Under the pieces are notes generated by a model. That model saw only the letters and a program-made list of their open reading frames with translations. It was not told where the DNA came from and ran no database searches. DNA of 64,000 bases from Pseudocercospora fijiensis CIRAD86 (lineage: Eukaryota; Ascomycota; Dothideomycetes; Mycosphaerellales; Mycosphaerellaceae): NCBI RefSeq assembly GCF_000340215.1, contig NW_006921535.1:2569122-2633121 (forward strand). The letters run 5' to 3'. Below, one piece after another: positions 35,456-45,936 of the stretch. The position numbers and the translations under genes were made by a program. Positions within the stretch are counted from its first letter, which is position 1, and each line of letters opens with the position of its first letter.

Positions 35456-35673
35456 TGCGCGGAAGGGCTTGATGAGTCAAGATTCGCACGGCCTATGGGG
35501 AAGTCTATCTCGCGGTATTATTGGAATCGGACTAGAGGAGTTTTACTTACGAGGAATGAACAAGAGCCTAAAGAGAACGTATACCCTAGTAGTTAGTACT
35601 TCTGTATACTTGGCTTCTTTCTAGACCTGAATGAGAATATTATCTAACAATACTATAACAAGTAGTAGTGCTG

Positions 35674-35804
35674 CAGCGTCCGAGCACATCGGAGTGAAAG
35701 TGGGTATTCCCCAAATCCTTGCTCCTCAAGGATCACGGCGAGTAGCAACTTGTTATTCAGCGGTCCGAGCCTAGTCACTTTCACTCCGATGTGTTCAGGC
35801 GCTG
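35674..35804. mobile_element. MITE-like element with 29-bp inverted ends
   Basis: 35674-35702 and 35776-35804 are inverted repeats of 29 bp with three mismatches; the shared inner part is ACATCGGAGTGAAAGTG. They enclose 73 bp of unrelated sequence. The size and structure fit a short non-autonomous DNA element. No clear target duplication is visible at the ends (CTG/CAG). Confidence 0.6.
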
Positions 35805-35998
35805 TACTATCTAAGTAAGCCCTCTACTAGCTGTTATAGGAGAAGATCTTAAAGTTTCGTCATAGGTGCTTTATGTAGTAAAGCCTGCTAAGGATAAGAA
35901 GAAGACATGTCTAGCTAGGCATTCGAGAGGCCTTATAATGTATCGTTCGTTATATAGAGGAGGAAAAGGAAGGATAAGCTTTTTGCTCTCTCAAAAAT

Positions 35999-38386
35999 TC
36001 ACATCGAAGTTATCGTTTTTTTTTCTTTTTTTGACACAATCTCAAACTCTCCACTAACACCCTCAAAAGCCTGGATGCTTCCACCCAGAGACTTGGCATC
36101 GCCATAATATCGTAATCTGTACGTTCCTCGTAGCTCATCGCCATCATCATCATCGTTCCTAACCAGAAGCTCAGTATGCAGCATATCCTCGTCCTCGCCC
36201 TCGCCTCCCGATCCCCTCCAATCCCCATTCTCCCACCTCGTCTCCCAAGAAATCTTGACATCACTCGTCCCCAACGCGGTACTGGTCCTCTTCCACTCGT
36301 ACACCAAACTCCAATCCTCATCATTCCTGACTTGTTCCCAGACCGCAGTGTCAAGATTCATTTTCTCGACAGCGGCGAAAGTCTGTTCGAGGCGGAAATT
36401 GTTGCGAGGATTTGCGCCGACGAAGGTCGCGGAAATGGTGTCGCCAGGTCGGTAAGATTTCTCGACGTCTTTAGTGACCTGTCCGAACTCTTTGAAGAGG
36501 CCGGCGCGATCGACAATGACGGGCGTGATGAAACTCAAGCTCTTTTCGACGAAGATGGGTGGTTTGGGGCCATGAGTATGGTTCCGATGCGGTAGGCTAC
36601 TGGCCGACGCTGCAAGTTCAGGGAGGTAGGTCAGACTTAGGTTGATGTAGGCATCGAGGGTCCAAGGGCCGTATAAGGTTGATGCACCTTCGTAGCGCTG
36701 CACGCTGTATTCTTCTGGGGTCGTGATGTAGTGGGCATAAGTGTTTGCGGGCCCACCGAGGACGACCACTGGTTCAGACTTGTGAGAGTCGGGCTCGCTG
36801 CCGTGTAAAGATACAGCAGAAGTGTGCAAGGCTTCCCGCCAACGACGGCCAGCCATTGTGGTTGCCTCGCCCGGCGAGACAATGATGTAGAATTGACCGA
36901 CACGCAGGAGCTGAATGTCGACGATGTTCGGTGTCCAGTCGTATGGGCGGGAGCTTTCACCAACATCAAGTAATATGGGTTTCTCCCGATGACATGCCTT
37001 TTGCGTATCATTTGGGGAATGAATGAAGCTCCTAACCACGTTCCAAAGAGGGTTTGCGTGAGGCTCATTTGGTTGGCCTTGCTTGAAGTCGAACGCGCCA
37101 GGACCGTCTGATGTGCCAGCTGCAAATGAGTAACCCAAAGCGGCAGGACAGGTATTGACTTCGGTTCCATTTGGCAGTGCAAAATGGTAGTTGCTAAGAT
37201 CAGCATACTGGTGTATGCTGCGAACCACTTTTCCATGAACTGGCGTGAAAGCCGACTTGTTATCGAACAAGCGACGAGCACCCTGGAACTGCCGATTGCC
37301 AATCTCATAGCTCGAAGCGGTACCACTATCGTCACGTCCGAAGTAGGGCCCTCGTCCGTGGCAAGGTTGAGTCACATTGCCGCAAAGGCTGGTCTCGAAG
37401 TCGCAGAGCTCGCCAGCTTGAGGACCAGACTCGCAGTAAGCCCCGAACACATTCGGAGATGTGTCGCCGACATTTGCTTGACTAAAACCAGCGACGAAAG
37501 ATGTGTCGCTGACAGATTTTTCGAAAAGCATTGCGGCGACGCCTTTGTTGTCACCAGTGACCAAGGTGTTGTTCCCGAGCATGCTCGTGCCATGCACGGC
37601 GAACCACGTCAAAACGCCCACATCCTGCTCTCCGGACTTCGTAGATTGACTGAAGCGTAGTGCAGTCATGGTCTTGTCGACATCGTGATCGTATCGCTGT
37701 CTTTCCAGCTCGGGATTCTGCAGGTAAGCCCAAGGACTTCTGTTGACATTCGCGTCCAGAATGTCGATTGTGCCAACACTCAAATGGCCAAGAGCCAGCG
37801 ACTCGTGCGCCTGCTTGATGGAGGCGACGGCGCCTTGGACTATGGCATCATAAGAAGGTTTGTTGAAGCCTTTGCTCGTGATTTGAGGCAACAAGTAGTT
37901 CAGCCAAGCTCCAGGCCCGCTGTGAGAATGGGTACCAGTCACTGCAACGTTTTGCTGGCCATACAGAGCATAGTCGCCACCTAGTTCCTTCAAGGCGTCT
38001 AGGATGCCATGCCGAACGGCCGTGTCGCCAGACTGTGTGTCCAGCACCAAATAGACAAAGCGATCTTCCGCCTCGTGAGGATCGCCGATGATGAAAGCTC
38101 GAGAGTAGAGTCGTTGTCTCAAGCCGCTGCCGAGTTGAGCTGGGTCTGCGTATCCCATAAAATTGATCTCGGCTACTGGTCCTGTGATGTCGCCCTTCCC
38201 AACGCCAACGAGATACTCGTCGCCATCATCCCAAGCCGGCTCCTGGCTGGTATGGATACTGAAGCGAGTTCGCTCTGCCCAAAGGTCCAACACAGAAGGA
38301 CCTAGTCTGTGCAGCACGTTCAAGGTCGAGAGAACAAGAATGACCACAAGCGCTGCAATGAGCACCGGGAGTGGTGAGCGGCGCAT
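35999..38386 (-). CDS. Neutral/alkaline non-lysosomal ceramidase
   Basis: A single-exon gene of 795 aa. The enzyme hydrolyses the N-acyl bond of ceramide to give sphingosine and a fatty acid. An N-terminal hydrophobic segment (about residues 6-23, LPVLIAALVVILVLSTLN) would send it into the secretory pathway as a signal anchor. VGVGKGDITGP (60-70) starts the catalytic domain. GTHSHSGPGAW (151-161) and TWFAVHGTSM (260-269) contain the first zinc ligands. NVGDTSPN (305-312) carries the catalytic Ser310. SPGEATTMAGRR and ANTYAHYITTPEEY supply the Glu and Tyr expected as further ligands. A C-terminal immunoglobulin-like part follows. Length and motif order match the family. It is divergent from the SPF27 gene and convergent with the alkaline phosphatase gene. 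Confidence 0.93.
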   Translation of the reverse strand: MRRSPLPVLIAALVVILVLSTLNVLHRLGPSVLDLWAERTRFSIHTSQEPAWDDGDEYLVGVGKGDITGPVAEINFMGYADPAQLGSGLRQRLYSRAFIIGDPHEAEDRFVYLVLDTQSGDTAVRHGILDALKELGGDYALYGQQNVAVTGTHSHSGPGAWLNYLLPQITSKGFNKPSYDAIVQGAVASIKQAHESLALGHLSVGTIDILDANVNRSPWAYLQNPELERQRYDHDVDKTMTALRFSQSTKSGEQDVGVLTWFAVHGTSMLGNNTLVTGDNKGVAAMLFEKSVSDTSFVAGFSQANVGDTSPNVFGAYCESGPQAGELCDFETSLCGNVTQPCHGRGPYFGRDDSGTASSYEIGNRQFQGARRLFDNKSAFTPVHGKVVRSIHQYADLSNYHFALPNGTEVNTCPAALGYSFAAGTSDGPGAFDFKQGQPNEPHANPLWNVVRSFIHSPNDTQKACHREKPILLDVGESSRPYDWTPNIVDIQLLRVGQFYIIVSPGEATTMAGRRWREALHTSAVSLHGSEPDSHKSEPVVVLGGPANTYAHYITTPEEYSVQRYEGASTLYGPWTLDAYINLSLTYLPELAASASSLPHRNHTHGPKPPIFVEKSLSFITPVIVDRAGLFKEFGQVTKDVEKSYRPGDTISATFVGANPRNNFRLEQTFAAVEKMNLDTAVWEQVRNDEDWSLVYEWKRTSTALGTSDVKISWETRWENGDWRGSGGEGEDEDMLHTELLVRNDDDDGDELRGTYRLRYYGDAKSLGGSIQAFEGVSGEFEIVSKKEKKTITSM

Positions 38387-38708
38387 ATTGCTAGGCTGAA
38401 CTTCAGATGTGTCTCAACGAGTCATGGTTCTGCAGTCGTCGCCAGCAACGACTATGCTGAAGGTGTGAGAAAAGTAGATAATGGTCCGGGATGCAGTTAT
38501 GAAACTTCTGATGATGTGTAGCTCCCTCTTCACCGAATCCTCCTGCCACCCTCGAGGCTTCAGTGATGATTGAAGATAGATTGGAGGCGTTGGTTCCATG
38601 TCAGTGTCGCCTGACCTAAATACCGCGGCTTCTGCTGCCGACTCTTCGCTGCCAAAACTTCACGCCAACACGTCAACTTTCGCGACAGCACGCCAAAATT
38701 TCACAGCA
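38387..38708. promoter_or_regulatory. Bidirectional promoter between ceramidase and SPF27 genes
   Basis: These 322 bp separate the divergent ATGs of the ceramidase gene (38386, minus) and the SPF27 gene (38709, plus). An in-frame ATG at 38598 exists upstream of the chosen SPF27 start, but the residues it would add look like untranslated leader. No specific regulator site was recognised. Confidence 0.5.
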
Positions 38709-39329
38709 ATGCCTCTGATCACGAGCGCGCCGGACGCCCTCTCTTATATCGATGCGCCAGTGTCAGATCACCAGCTGGCAGCGGCGAATGCCTTGATCCA
38801 GGCCGAAATCGATGCAGCCCAAGCGACGACATTACACCCATCTACACCAGCATTGAAGGACGCCAAATTCTCCGACTTGATCGAAGCCGAACATGCGCGC
38901 ATCGCCTCGGGCCAGCCCAAGCAGAGTGCCTTAGATCTGAGCCGATATGAGCTTCAAGATGCTCCAGGAAAAGGCGACTTGGCGGCCTGGAAGACGACAC
39001 TGAACAAGGCATACGCGAGCGCAGAATATTTGCGAGGCAGAGAGATCAATTTAAGCTTGCTGGAGACGTACGGAAAGAATGCTTGGCTCATCAGTAACAG
39101 TCAGTTGGAGCAGACTTTGAAGGCGCTGGAGAGAGAGCTCGAGGCTGCAAAGATTGAGCAGGAACAGGTCGAGCAGACGAGGCGCGTGGTGCAGGGCAAT
39201 ACTGCTGGGGAAATGCAGGGACTTGAGGAGGGATGGAAGACTGGCGTGGGCAGGATGATTGAGGCTCAGGCTGCTGCGGAGAGGTTGAGGCAGGAGATTT
39301 TAAGGAGGAAGAGGGAGGGTGCTGTATGA
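38709..39329 (+). CDS. Pre-mRNA-splicing factor SPF27 (BCAS2/Cwf7 family)
   Basis: 206 aa from the ATG at 38709. This start was chosen because MPLITSAPDALSYIDAP matches the usual beginning of the family; an upstream in-frame ATG at 38598 would add 37 unlikely residues. The protein is a small, largely alpha-helical subunit of the Prp19 (NineTeen) complex, which activates the spliceosome in the nucleus. Visible features are the conserved YELQDAPGKGDLAAWKTTL block in the middle and a long C-terminal coiled coil (about residues 125-200) rich in Glu, Gln, Leu and Ala that would pack against partner subunits. No intron was seen. Confidence 0.88.
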   Translation: MPLITSAPDALSYIDAPVSDHQLAAANALIQAEIDAAQATTLHPSTPALKDAKFSDLIEAEHARIASGQPKQSALDLSRYELQDAPGKGDLAAWKTTLNKAYASAEYLRGREINLSLLETYGKNAWLISNSQLEQTLKALERELEAAKIEQEQVEQTRRVVQGNTAGEMQGLEEGWKTGVGRMIEAQAAAERLRQEILRRKREGAV

Positions 39330-40162
39330 GGACGATGGGCAGAACACTCTCACGGGAAGATTCATCGAACGACTGTCCTGGCTCTTTGGACACTGTGACG
39401 AGCTGATGCTGTGCCTGCGCTCTCATGGCCATGGACTGGCATCACGAAGCAGAAGCAGCGAAGAACACAGCAAAGACTCCGAGGGTATCTTGCAAATTTC
39501 GGCTTATCGGCAGACGAAGCACGAGCCATGACAAGGCCTGGTCCAACGCTGCGACACGAAGCCCGATAGCACGACAATGCCGTGTGTGGGCATCACAGCG
39601 TGCGGGCTGATGATGTGACAAGCCTTGAGCATGGCGAGTAACATCACGAGGAGATATCATGCTCAAACACAAACCTCCATTTGACTCGAGATCATCTCCG
39701 CACCTCCTGGTATCAAGCGCTGTAATACGCAGCAATCAATGGGCTCTCGGCTGTTATTGCTCAACGAATATTACCTTTGTAAAATTGGCAGATCCTGCAA
39801 ATGCGACTGGGTTTGTGGTATAATATTGGTCGCTCTAACGACCCATGCCAAAGGCAGGTTTTCCTATATTGCAACGATTTAATGCCTCCAGACGTACGCG
39901 GTGAGTGAAGAAAGACAAGTCTTGCCGTTATGTCCTCGATAACGTGTAATGTTTGCTGTTTGCTAAAAAGCGCCTGTGAGCAGCACTTCGTTCGATGACG
40001 ATGCCAACGCATCTCGCTCGAGAACGTGAGCATAGCACTCGAGTCTATCATGTGAAGCTGTCACACACATCTTCCCTTCTCTGCATCCATATATTGACGC
40101 TTCGTTTCTGCTCCCATCACAGCAAGCTCAATACCGAAAGCGCTAGATCCTACCGCAAGCCA
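39330..40162. other. Intergenic region
   Basis: No convincing gene. It covers the SPF27 3' flank and the upstream region of the MFS gene. Short open frames overlap on both strands without family resemblance. The reading frame of the MFS gene is open back to 39995, but the residues before 40163 look like untranslated leader. Confidence 0.5.
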
Positions 40163-42362
40163 ATGGCATCGGCATCGAGACCCATACCCTCCTGGTTCAA
40201 TAACCTCCCATCTTGGATCCAATCTGGGCGGGATTCCTACAATACAAACAACGATGACAGCTCTAGAGTGTCCTCAATTTTGTCAGCGAGCACTCGAACC
40301 AAGAGAAAATCTAGGGCTGAAGCTATGAGGAAGTTAGAAGGTAGAAAGATGTCGGAAACAACGACTGGCTCAGCGAGAAGATTTTCTGGAGAAGACGAAG
40401 AAAGCGAAGATGAAGATCCTTGGACGGATCCTTGGCAATGGCAAAGACCGCCTCCTCACACGCGGAGAAGTTCTTCTGTGTATTCGGATGCTGCGCGGGA
40501 GCTCAAATTCTTTGACGAGCAAGATCTTCATAGCCGGAATCCGTTCGTGGACGAAGATCAGGAAGAACCGAAGAAGCTTCACTCTCCTCGCCATGTTGAA
40601 AAAGACCAGGAACCGAGGAAGCAGGACCTCGAGTTACAAGTCAGAAATGCTCTGCGACAGAGTCATTCTACCACTGGAAATTCGGAGCTCACTCATCCTC
40701 CCAAAGCATATTCTGTGCTTTCGAGGACCTTCTCACTGACACCTTCGGACTCGGCATATAGGCTTTCATGGCTGCACTCGCGAGCTGCTCAGGATGACGA
40801 TGAGGATCGAAAGATGCAAAGAGCGTGGCGAGGTGCGAGCAGGTCCTATCATCCGGAGCTGAGTAGTGAAAGAACTTCGCAGGAAAATATACGAGCCCTG
40901 GGGTGGCGGTTTGGTCACACAGTCGAAGCTCCTCCGAGTGTCTATCAGTCTTCTGTCGATTCGAAAGCGAGTCCATGTTCTGGCCAGACATTTTCCGAGC
41001 GACAGACACTCAAGGCCCACGGCGCCGGAGATGCATCGACAAAGTTTGAGTGGATGCATTTTGTTTCCGGCTTCCTTGTGTTCTTCAACACTTGGGGTCT
41101 GGTGTGCGCATTCGGAGCTTTCAGATCGTACTACGGCCAAGTGCTCCTTCCAGAAAACAAGCAGGTCTCCATCAGCTGGATTGGAAGCACACAGCTTGCA
41201 ATGCTCTTCTTTGGTCTTGTGCCTGCTGGACAACTGGTGGCGCGAGGACTTTTCCGATCCGTCTTCCTGTCTGGGACCATTTTCCTCGTCACTGGGATAT
41301 TCAGCGCCGGTTCGTGCGGCTCCTTGTCTACTATTTGGTTGACTCAGGGGTTGATCGCGGGTTTTGGGATGGGTCTGGTCTTTGGATCAGGTTCTGCCTT
41401 CGCAATGCAGATGTATGCAAGGCTTTCTTCCAAGCTGCGGGTTTCGGTTCTTGGGGCTCCTGTAGGCGGCCTGTGCTATTCTCTACTTGCCCCCAAGCTG
41501 ATAGCACATTATGGCTACAGGACCACGATGCACGTCATGGCAACGGTAATAGCACTTACGATGATGTTGCCATTGGTGGTGCTTCTGAGAGCTGCACTAC
41601 GACTCAGCAGGATGGAGAACGACTCTGGCAGCGGAATGCATTACGAAGATTCTAAGCGTCAGCTCAGGTTCGGATCTTGGTTGTACTCGGGTCTTGTGGC
41701 CAGCGGGCTGTTCTTTGCATCAGTCGGAGCATACTTCGGCCTCTTCTGGCTGGATTCGGGTGCACTGCTTCCTTTGCAAGCAAGCATATCGCCAAAACTC
41801 GTGATGGCCGCNNNNNNNNNNNNNNNNNNNNNNNNNNNNNNNNNNNNNNNNNNNNNNNNNNNNNNNNNNNNNNNNNNNNNNNNNNNNNNNNNNNNNNNNN
41901 NNNNNNNNNNNTGAGGTTGAGACGTGCATGGTGGTGGCATGCTTGTACGGTCTGCTAGCACCGGGCATTCCAATGCTGTGCGTGCCAGCGGTGCACAGCT
42001 TATGCGTCGAACCTGCTACGAAATTGGACCGAGATCTCTTGAAGGCGCGCTCCAGCGACGTAGCATGGGCATTCAGAGGTTGGGGAAGCAGGGCATGCGC
42101 GATCTTTTCGTGCATCGGAGGAGCATGTCTTGTGGGAAGTGCAGCATGCGGCTCTCTGGTGGACCACGCCGTGCAACGGGAGTCGTTGGGAAGTGCTTAC
42201 CTGGCTGCGCAGGTGTTCGCAGGGAGTGCGTCGTTCATTGCTGGCATCTTGCTGCTTGGCGCTGTGATGACAGAACGTCGCTGCATGGAGGTGCAGGTGC
42301 AGGTGGTGGTGCATGGGGCGGGGGCGGGGGCGGGGGCGGGGGCGGGGTGGAGGAGAAGTTAA
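40163..42362 (+). CDS. MFS transporter of the monocarboxylate/MCH type (contains assembly gap)
   Basis: The ATG at 40163 (MASASRPIPSWFNNL) is preferred over 39995. A long polar N-terminal domain of about 300 residues, rich in Ser, Asp, Glu and Arg, precedes the membrane part. The first membrane helix is WMHFVSGFLVFFNTWGLVCA, followed by GAFRSYYGQVLL, typical of the fungal monocarboxylate-transporter-like family. Further helices include LAMLFFGLVPAGQLVARGLF, LIAGFGMGLVFGSGSAFAMQ and MHVMATVIALTMMLPLVVLL. 549 codons precede the 100-N gap (41812-41911). After the gap another phase continues (EVETCMVVACLYGLL...) with helices to a stop at 42362. The phase change is explained by the arbitrary gap length. 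The C-terminus ends in a Gly/Ala run encoded by a G-rich repeat. The substrate cannot be told from sequence. Confidence 0.8.
41812..41911. other. Assembly gap (100 N) inside the MFS gene
   Basis: A run of 100 N, probably a placeholder of unknown true length, interrupts the transporter coding sequence in its second half of membrane helices. Confidence 0.98.
42315..42347 (+). repeat. GGGGGC tandem repeat in the transporter 3' coding end
   Basis: About five consecutive GGGGGC units encode the alternating Ala-Gly tail of the MFS protein. The G-tracts could form a G-quadruplex on the coding strand, and the array is likely to be length-variable. Confidence 0.9.
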
Positions 42363-42709
42363 CAGCTATCGATAACTGGCTGCGGCTGCATCCATCCGGG
42401 CCACGTTTGAGGCTGCCCATCATGGCAATGGAATAATGGCATGGCATGGCATGGCACATCATGCATCATAGACTTTCCCACAGAATCTGAAGTCAGAATG
42501 CCTGGCCCACGCTGCTTAGCAAATCACGGAAGCAGGCTACTGATCGGCCGGTCGGTGCTGGAAGAAAGACGAAAGCATGTTTGCCTGCCACTCCAATCCC
42601 AATCTCGAGCGCCTGCTTCTAGAGCTTCCGACATCCTCTTCACCTGCTTCGTGAATGCCCTTTCACTTGATGGCAGTGCGGAGTCCGGGCTCACCGACCG
42701 GCTGACACG
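42363..42709. other. Intergenic region between the MFS and regulator genes
   Basis: 347 bp including an ATGGCATGGCATGGCATGGC run (about 42437-42456), three to four copies of GGCAT. It is the likely promoter and leader of the Zn2Cys6 gene. No other feature was recognised. Confidence 0.5.
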
Positions 42710-45010
42710 ATGGAGGAAGCCGGCGGAAGCACAAGCACAGCATCGCCCAACGAACAGCACGCATCGAAGAAGCCGCATGGCTTGGCCCTAGCTTGCCGAG
42801 GTACGGTCGACGTAAACAAGCCATGTCACTTATAAGCTAAATCGATCCCGTCCAGAATGTCAACGGAGGAAGGTAAAATGCGATAGAAAGTACCCGTGCA
42901 CTCAATGTTCAAGAGCCAGCCTGCCCTGCCAAATCTCCACGCGGAAACCCAGAGCAAAGATTGCCAAAACGGCCGACGCAGAACTGAGGACCCGAATCGC
43001 GAAACTCGAAAAGCTCGTTCAGAGCTTCCAGGATGAAGACGGAAAGCTTCCCAGCGCTGAAGACATCAAGGCCATCAATCAACTTGGCCACACTAAGGAC
43101 AACAGTCGACGCGCGACCCACACGCCGTCCTCGATCAACGCGCCTGTGACCTCAGACCATGCCAGTCCTTCAAGTCCGATAGACGCCACTTCCCCGGCCA
43201 CAAGTAAATACGTTGCTGGCTCGTTCTGGTCTACCCTCACTTCCGAGGTCAAGGCTCTGGCTGATGCATTTGAGGAGGATGGCCCGAACAGTGACCCTGA
43301 CACCTCGCCGGAAACCACTCCACCCGCACCCTACGCACTGGACGCAACTAGCATCACTGCACAGTATGAGCTCATCTTCTGTCCTCCTGGAGCTCTATAC
43401 ATCATGCCTGGAGCATTGGTCGAGCCGGAACCTGCTATTGCCTTGGATTTGTTGAATGCATACTTGAATTACGTCGACCCAATATATAAGCTCCTACACG
43501 TACCAACTTTGAAAGCTTTCGTGGCCGATGGACAGCCTTACATGAGCCGACCGGCAGATGCGCCGTGCAACAAAGCCTTGAAAGCGGCCATATGGTTTGC
43601 CGCGGCCAATGCATACACGGAAGAGGAATGCGAGTCAAAGTTCGGGAAATCAAAAGATCTGGTGGTGCTCCAGTACAGACGAATGGTTGGCATTGCCCTC
43701 TATCAAGCAGATCCACTGAACACGACTGAAGTGGCAACCATTCAGGCGTGTGCCCTGTATATCGTAAGTTCTGCCTTTGTTGCTCACGACAATTGGACTC
43801 CTTCTGACCCGTCGCAACGTAGGCATCAGCTAGAATCACAGATCCAAGCCGGCGAGCATGGTCATTGGTAGGAGTGCTTGTCCGAATTGCGCGAGCAGTC
43901 AACATCCACCGGGAAATGCGAGGCGAATCAATCTACATGACCGAGATGAAACGCAGACTGTGGTACTTCATTGTTTTCCTGGACTCTTATTCCTCGATAG
44001 ATCGTGGCTCAGAACCAGCAATTCATCCAGACACCTACAATCGACGATTACCGACCAATGTCAACGACCAAGACTTTGGCGAAGATAGTACCACCATAAC
44101 TCCTCGCCTGAACGAAGTCGCCGATATGACCTTATCCCTCATTTCAATGGAGGCATCCGACTTGACTCTGCGGCTTGCCATTCCGGAAGATATGCCATCT
44201 GGGCAGCCTTGGCAGAAGCGTCTTGAGATCGCCTATGCCTTCCAGAAGAAGATCAACGAGCAGTATCTCCGGCATTGCAACATGGAAATTTACCTGCACA
44301 GAATCGCAGCTGGCACTGGTGCGGCGGCTTGTCATTCGCTCATATTGCGCGCTGTCAGACCTATGCAGCTGAGTCCAAATCACAGTGCTCCCAGAGTCGA
44401 TTCGCCCTGGGTCATCGAGCTGGCACTCAACATTCTCCGTCATTGCTACAGCCTTCAAGTTGATATTTCCGGTCGCTGGAGGCGTATGCCGTGGGTGCCT
44501 TGGCACGGCATCGCAGTTGCTTTAGCTGGACTGTGCTCAATAAGGGACACTCCACTGGCTGACGAAGCCTGGGAATGGGTGGACAAGACCATGGCGATAT
44601 ATGCTCCTTCAGTAGCAGACACCAAAGACGGCATGCTTTGGAAGCCACTCGAGAAGTTGAGGGCAAAGGCCGCAGCCTTCAGAGACGAACCGAAGAAAAA
44701 GTCAATATCGAAGCCCTCGGCAGCAGTACAGCAACCTGCGGTATCACGACCAGTCCCCAATGCGAACATGTGGAACGGTGGAGGCCAATTCGGCAACATG
44801 CAAATCCCTGAACCGACCTTGAATGTGGCCACTGCGCCGTTCCCGAACGATATGACATTGGATCCTCTCACAACGCCCATATCAGCCTCTGTCTTTGACT
44901 TCCCTCCTGATATGGCGGCGACTTTACCCACAGATACCAGCTGGCTGGATTGGGAAGGTATCCTGCAAGACATGGAAGATGTTCGCACGGATGGCGTAAG
45001 ATGGATGTAG
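42710..45010 (+). CDS. Zn2Cys6 fungal transcription factor (3 exons)
   Basis: Exons are 42710-42800, 42856-43763 and 43823-45010; introns are 55 nt (GTACGG...CCAG) and 59 nt (GTAAGT...GTAG, with branch CTGAC), giving 728 aa. The first intron splits the zinc cluster: exon 1 ends in ...LALACR and exon 2 continues ECQRRKVKCDRKYPCTQC. Together they give Cys 29, 32, 39, 45, 48 and 55 in perfect C-x2-C-x6-C-x5-C-x2-C-x6-C spacing. A short coiled coil (ELRTRIAKLEKLVQSFQ) for dimerisation follows. The fungal-specific regulator domain spans the second intron (RRAWSLVGVLVRIARAVNIH). The C-terminal tail is Pro/Asp-rich and probably activating. It may control neighbouring metabolic genes, but targets are not visible. 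Confidence 0.9.
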
Positions 45011-45936
45011 AAAATATAGGAGGAGCGTTGTACAGATATGTATGTTATGTAGACAATACCCCAGCTCTTGTGCTTGCTTCAACGTGAAGTATACGTGCGA
45101 CCGACAGCAGTGACTGCAAAATCAAGCTGTCGAAAAATCTTTCCAAAACTTCGTCGGCATCGTTTCGGCGGGTGTTGTGAGTACCTGAAAGGTTCTGGTG
45201 GGATAATAAGCAGCGCGTGAAGCGATCAGCGAAAGGATTTGGGTGAGAAGTTCACGTTATCTCTCTCGGACAACAACTACTACTTCGTATCTTGGGAAGA
45301 ACCCAACCTGCCGGCTCTCTGAAACTGGTCCGCCGGCATCGATCCGTCGGGTTTGTGGAACTTGAAGGGTGGTGGTGGTGGGATCGCCGACAAGTAATGT
45401 GTTCTTCGACAGCAAGCGGCGAAAATTTCTTGTTGACGGATTGCCATCGTCTCATGCCGCAGCGACCCTGCCTCCCATTAACTTAAATACAGCCCGCCGG
45501 TTCTCTGAAATTGGTCTGCCGGCATCGATCCGGCGGGTTTGTGGAACTTGAGCAGTGGTGATGGTGTAGCCGACAGCTAGAAGGTGTTTTGTGGCTACGA
45601 GAGAAAGGGATTTGGCGGGAGGACTTTGCGCCATCGAACATTACAGCACTCCTACACTGCGTGCACAGTATTTGGCCTGCCGGATGTCTTTAAAGCAACT
45701 GCCGGCAGTATATCGACGGGTTGGAGAGTGGAATTGCACAGTTGTGTGTCATTCGGCACCTTTCGAAGGCAGCGTCGCGCTGTACACCAAATTTGTGAGG
45801 TTCGTGAGCAGCGTCTATGCAAGACGGACTGACATAAAATCCTATGGAATCGTGGGTCTGACAGTGGGCGACTCACGAGTACGGAGTCTCACACTGAAGT
45901 ACTCAAGTTGTGTCCTCTTCCTGCAGCTAACTGAGC
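45011..45936. other. Intergenic region containing a degenerate 183-bp tandem array
   Basis: This lies between the regulator gene and the racemase-like gene, which converge. No credible gene is present; most of it is filled by the tandem repeat annotated separately. Confidence 0.6.
45110..45790. repeat. Four degenerate tandem units of about 183 bp with a conserved hairpin
   Basis: The core CGGCATCGATCCGGCGGGTT and its variants recur at 45155, 45334, 45520 and 45703, at spacings of 179, 186 and 183 bp. The flanking part TCTCTGAAA...GTC upstream and TTGTGGAACTTGA downstream is shared, best between units 2 and 3. In unit 3 the core contains GCCGG-CATCGAT-CCGGC, a perfect 5-bp stem around a self-complementary loop. 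Units 1 and 4 are strongly diverged, so the array is old. Confidence 0.8.

Larger units (their letters stand above)
35296..35998. other. Convergent intergenic region with repeats and partial RIP-like composition
   Basis: This lies between the convergent alkaline phosphatase and ceramidase genes. From about 35480 to 35990 the composition drifts toward TA-rich, CA/TG-poor sequence (ACGTATACCCTAGTAGTTAG), which resembles mild RIP. It holds a tandem duplication and a small inverted-repeat element, listed separately; no gene was recognised. Confidence 0.5.
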
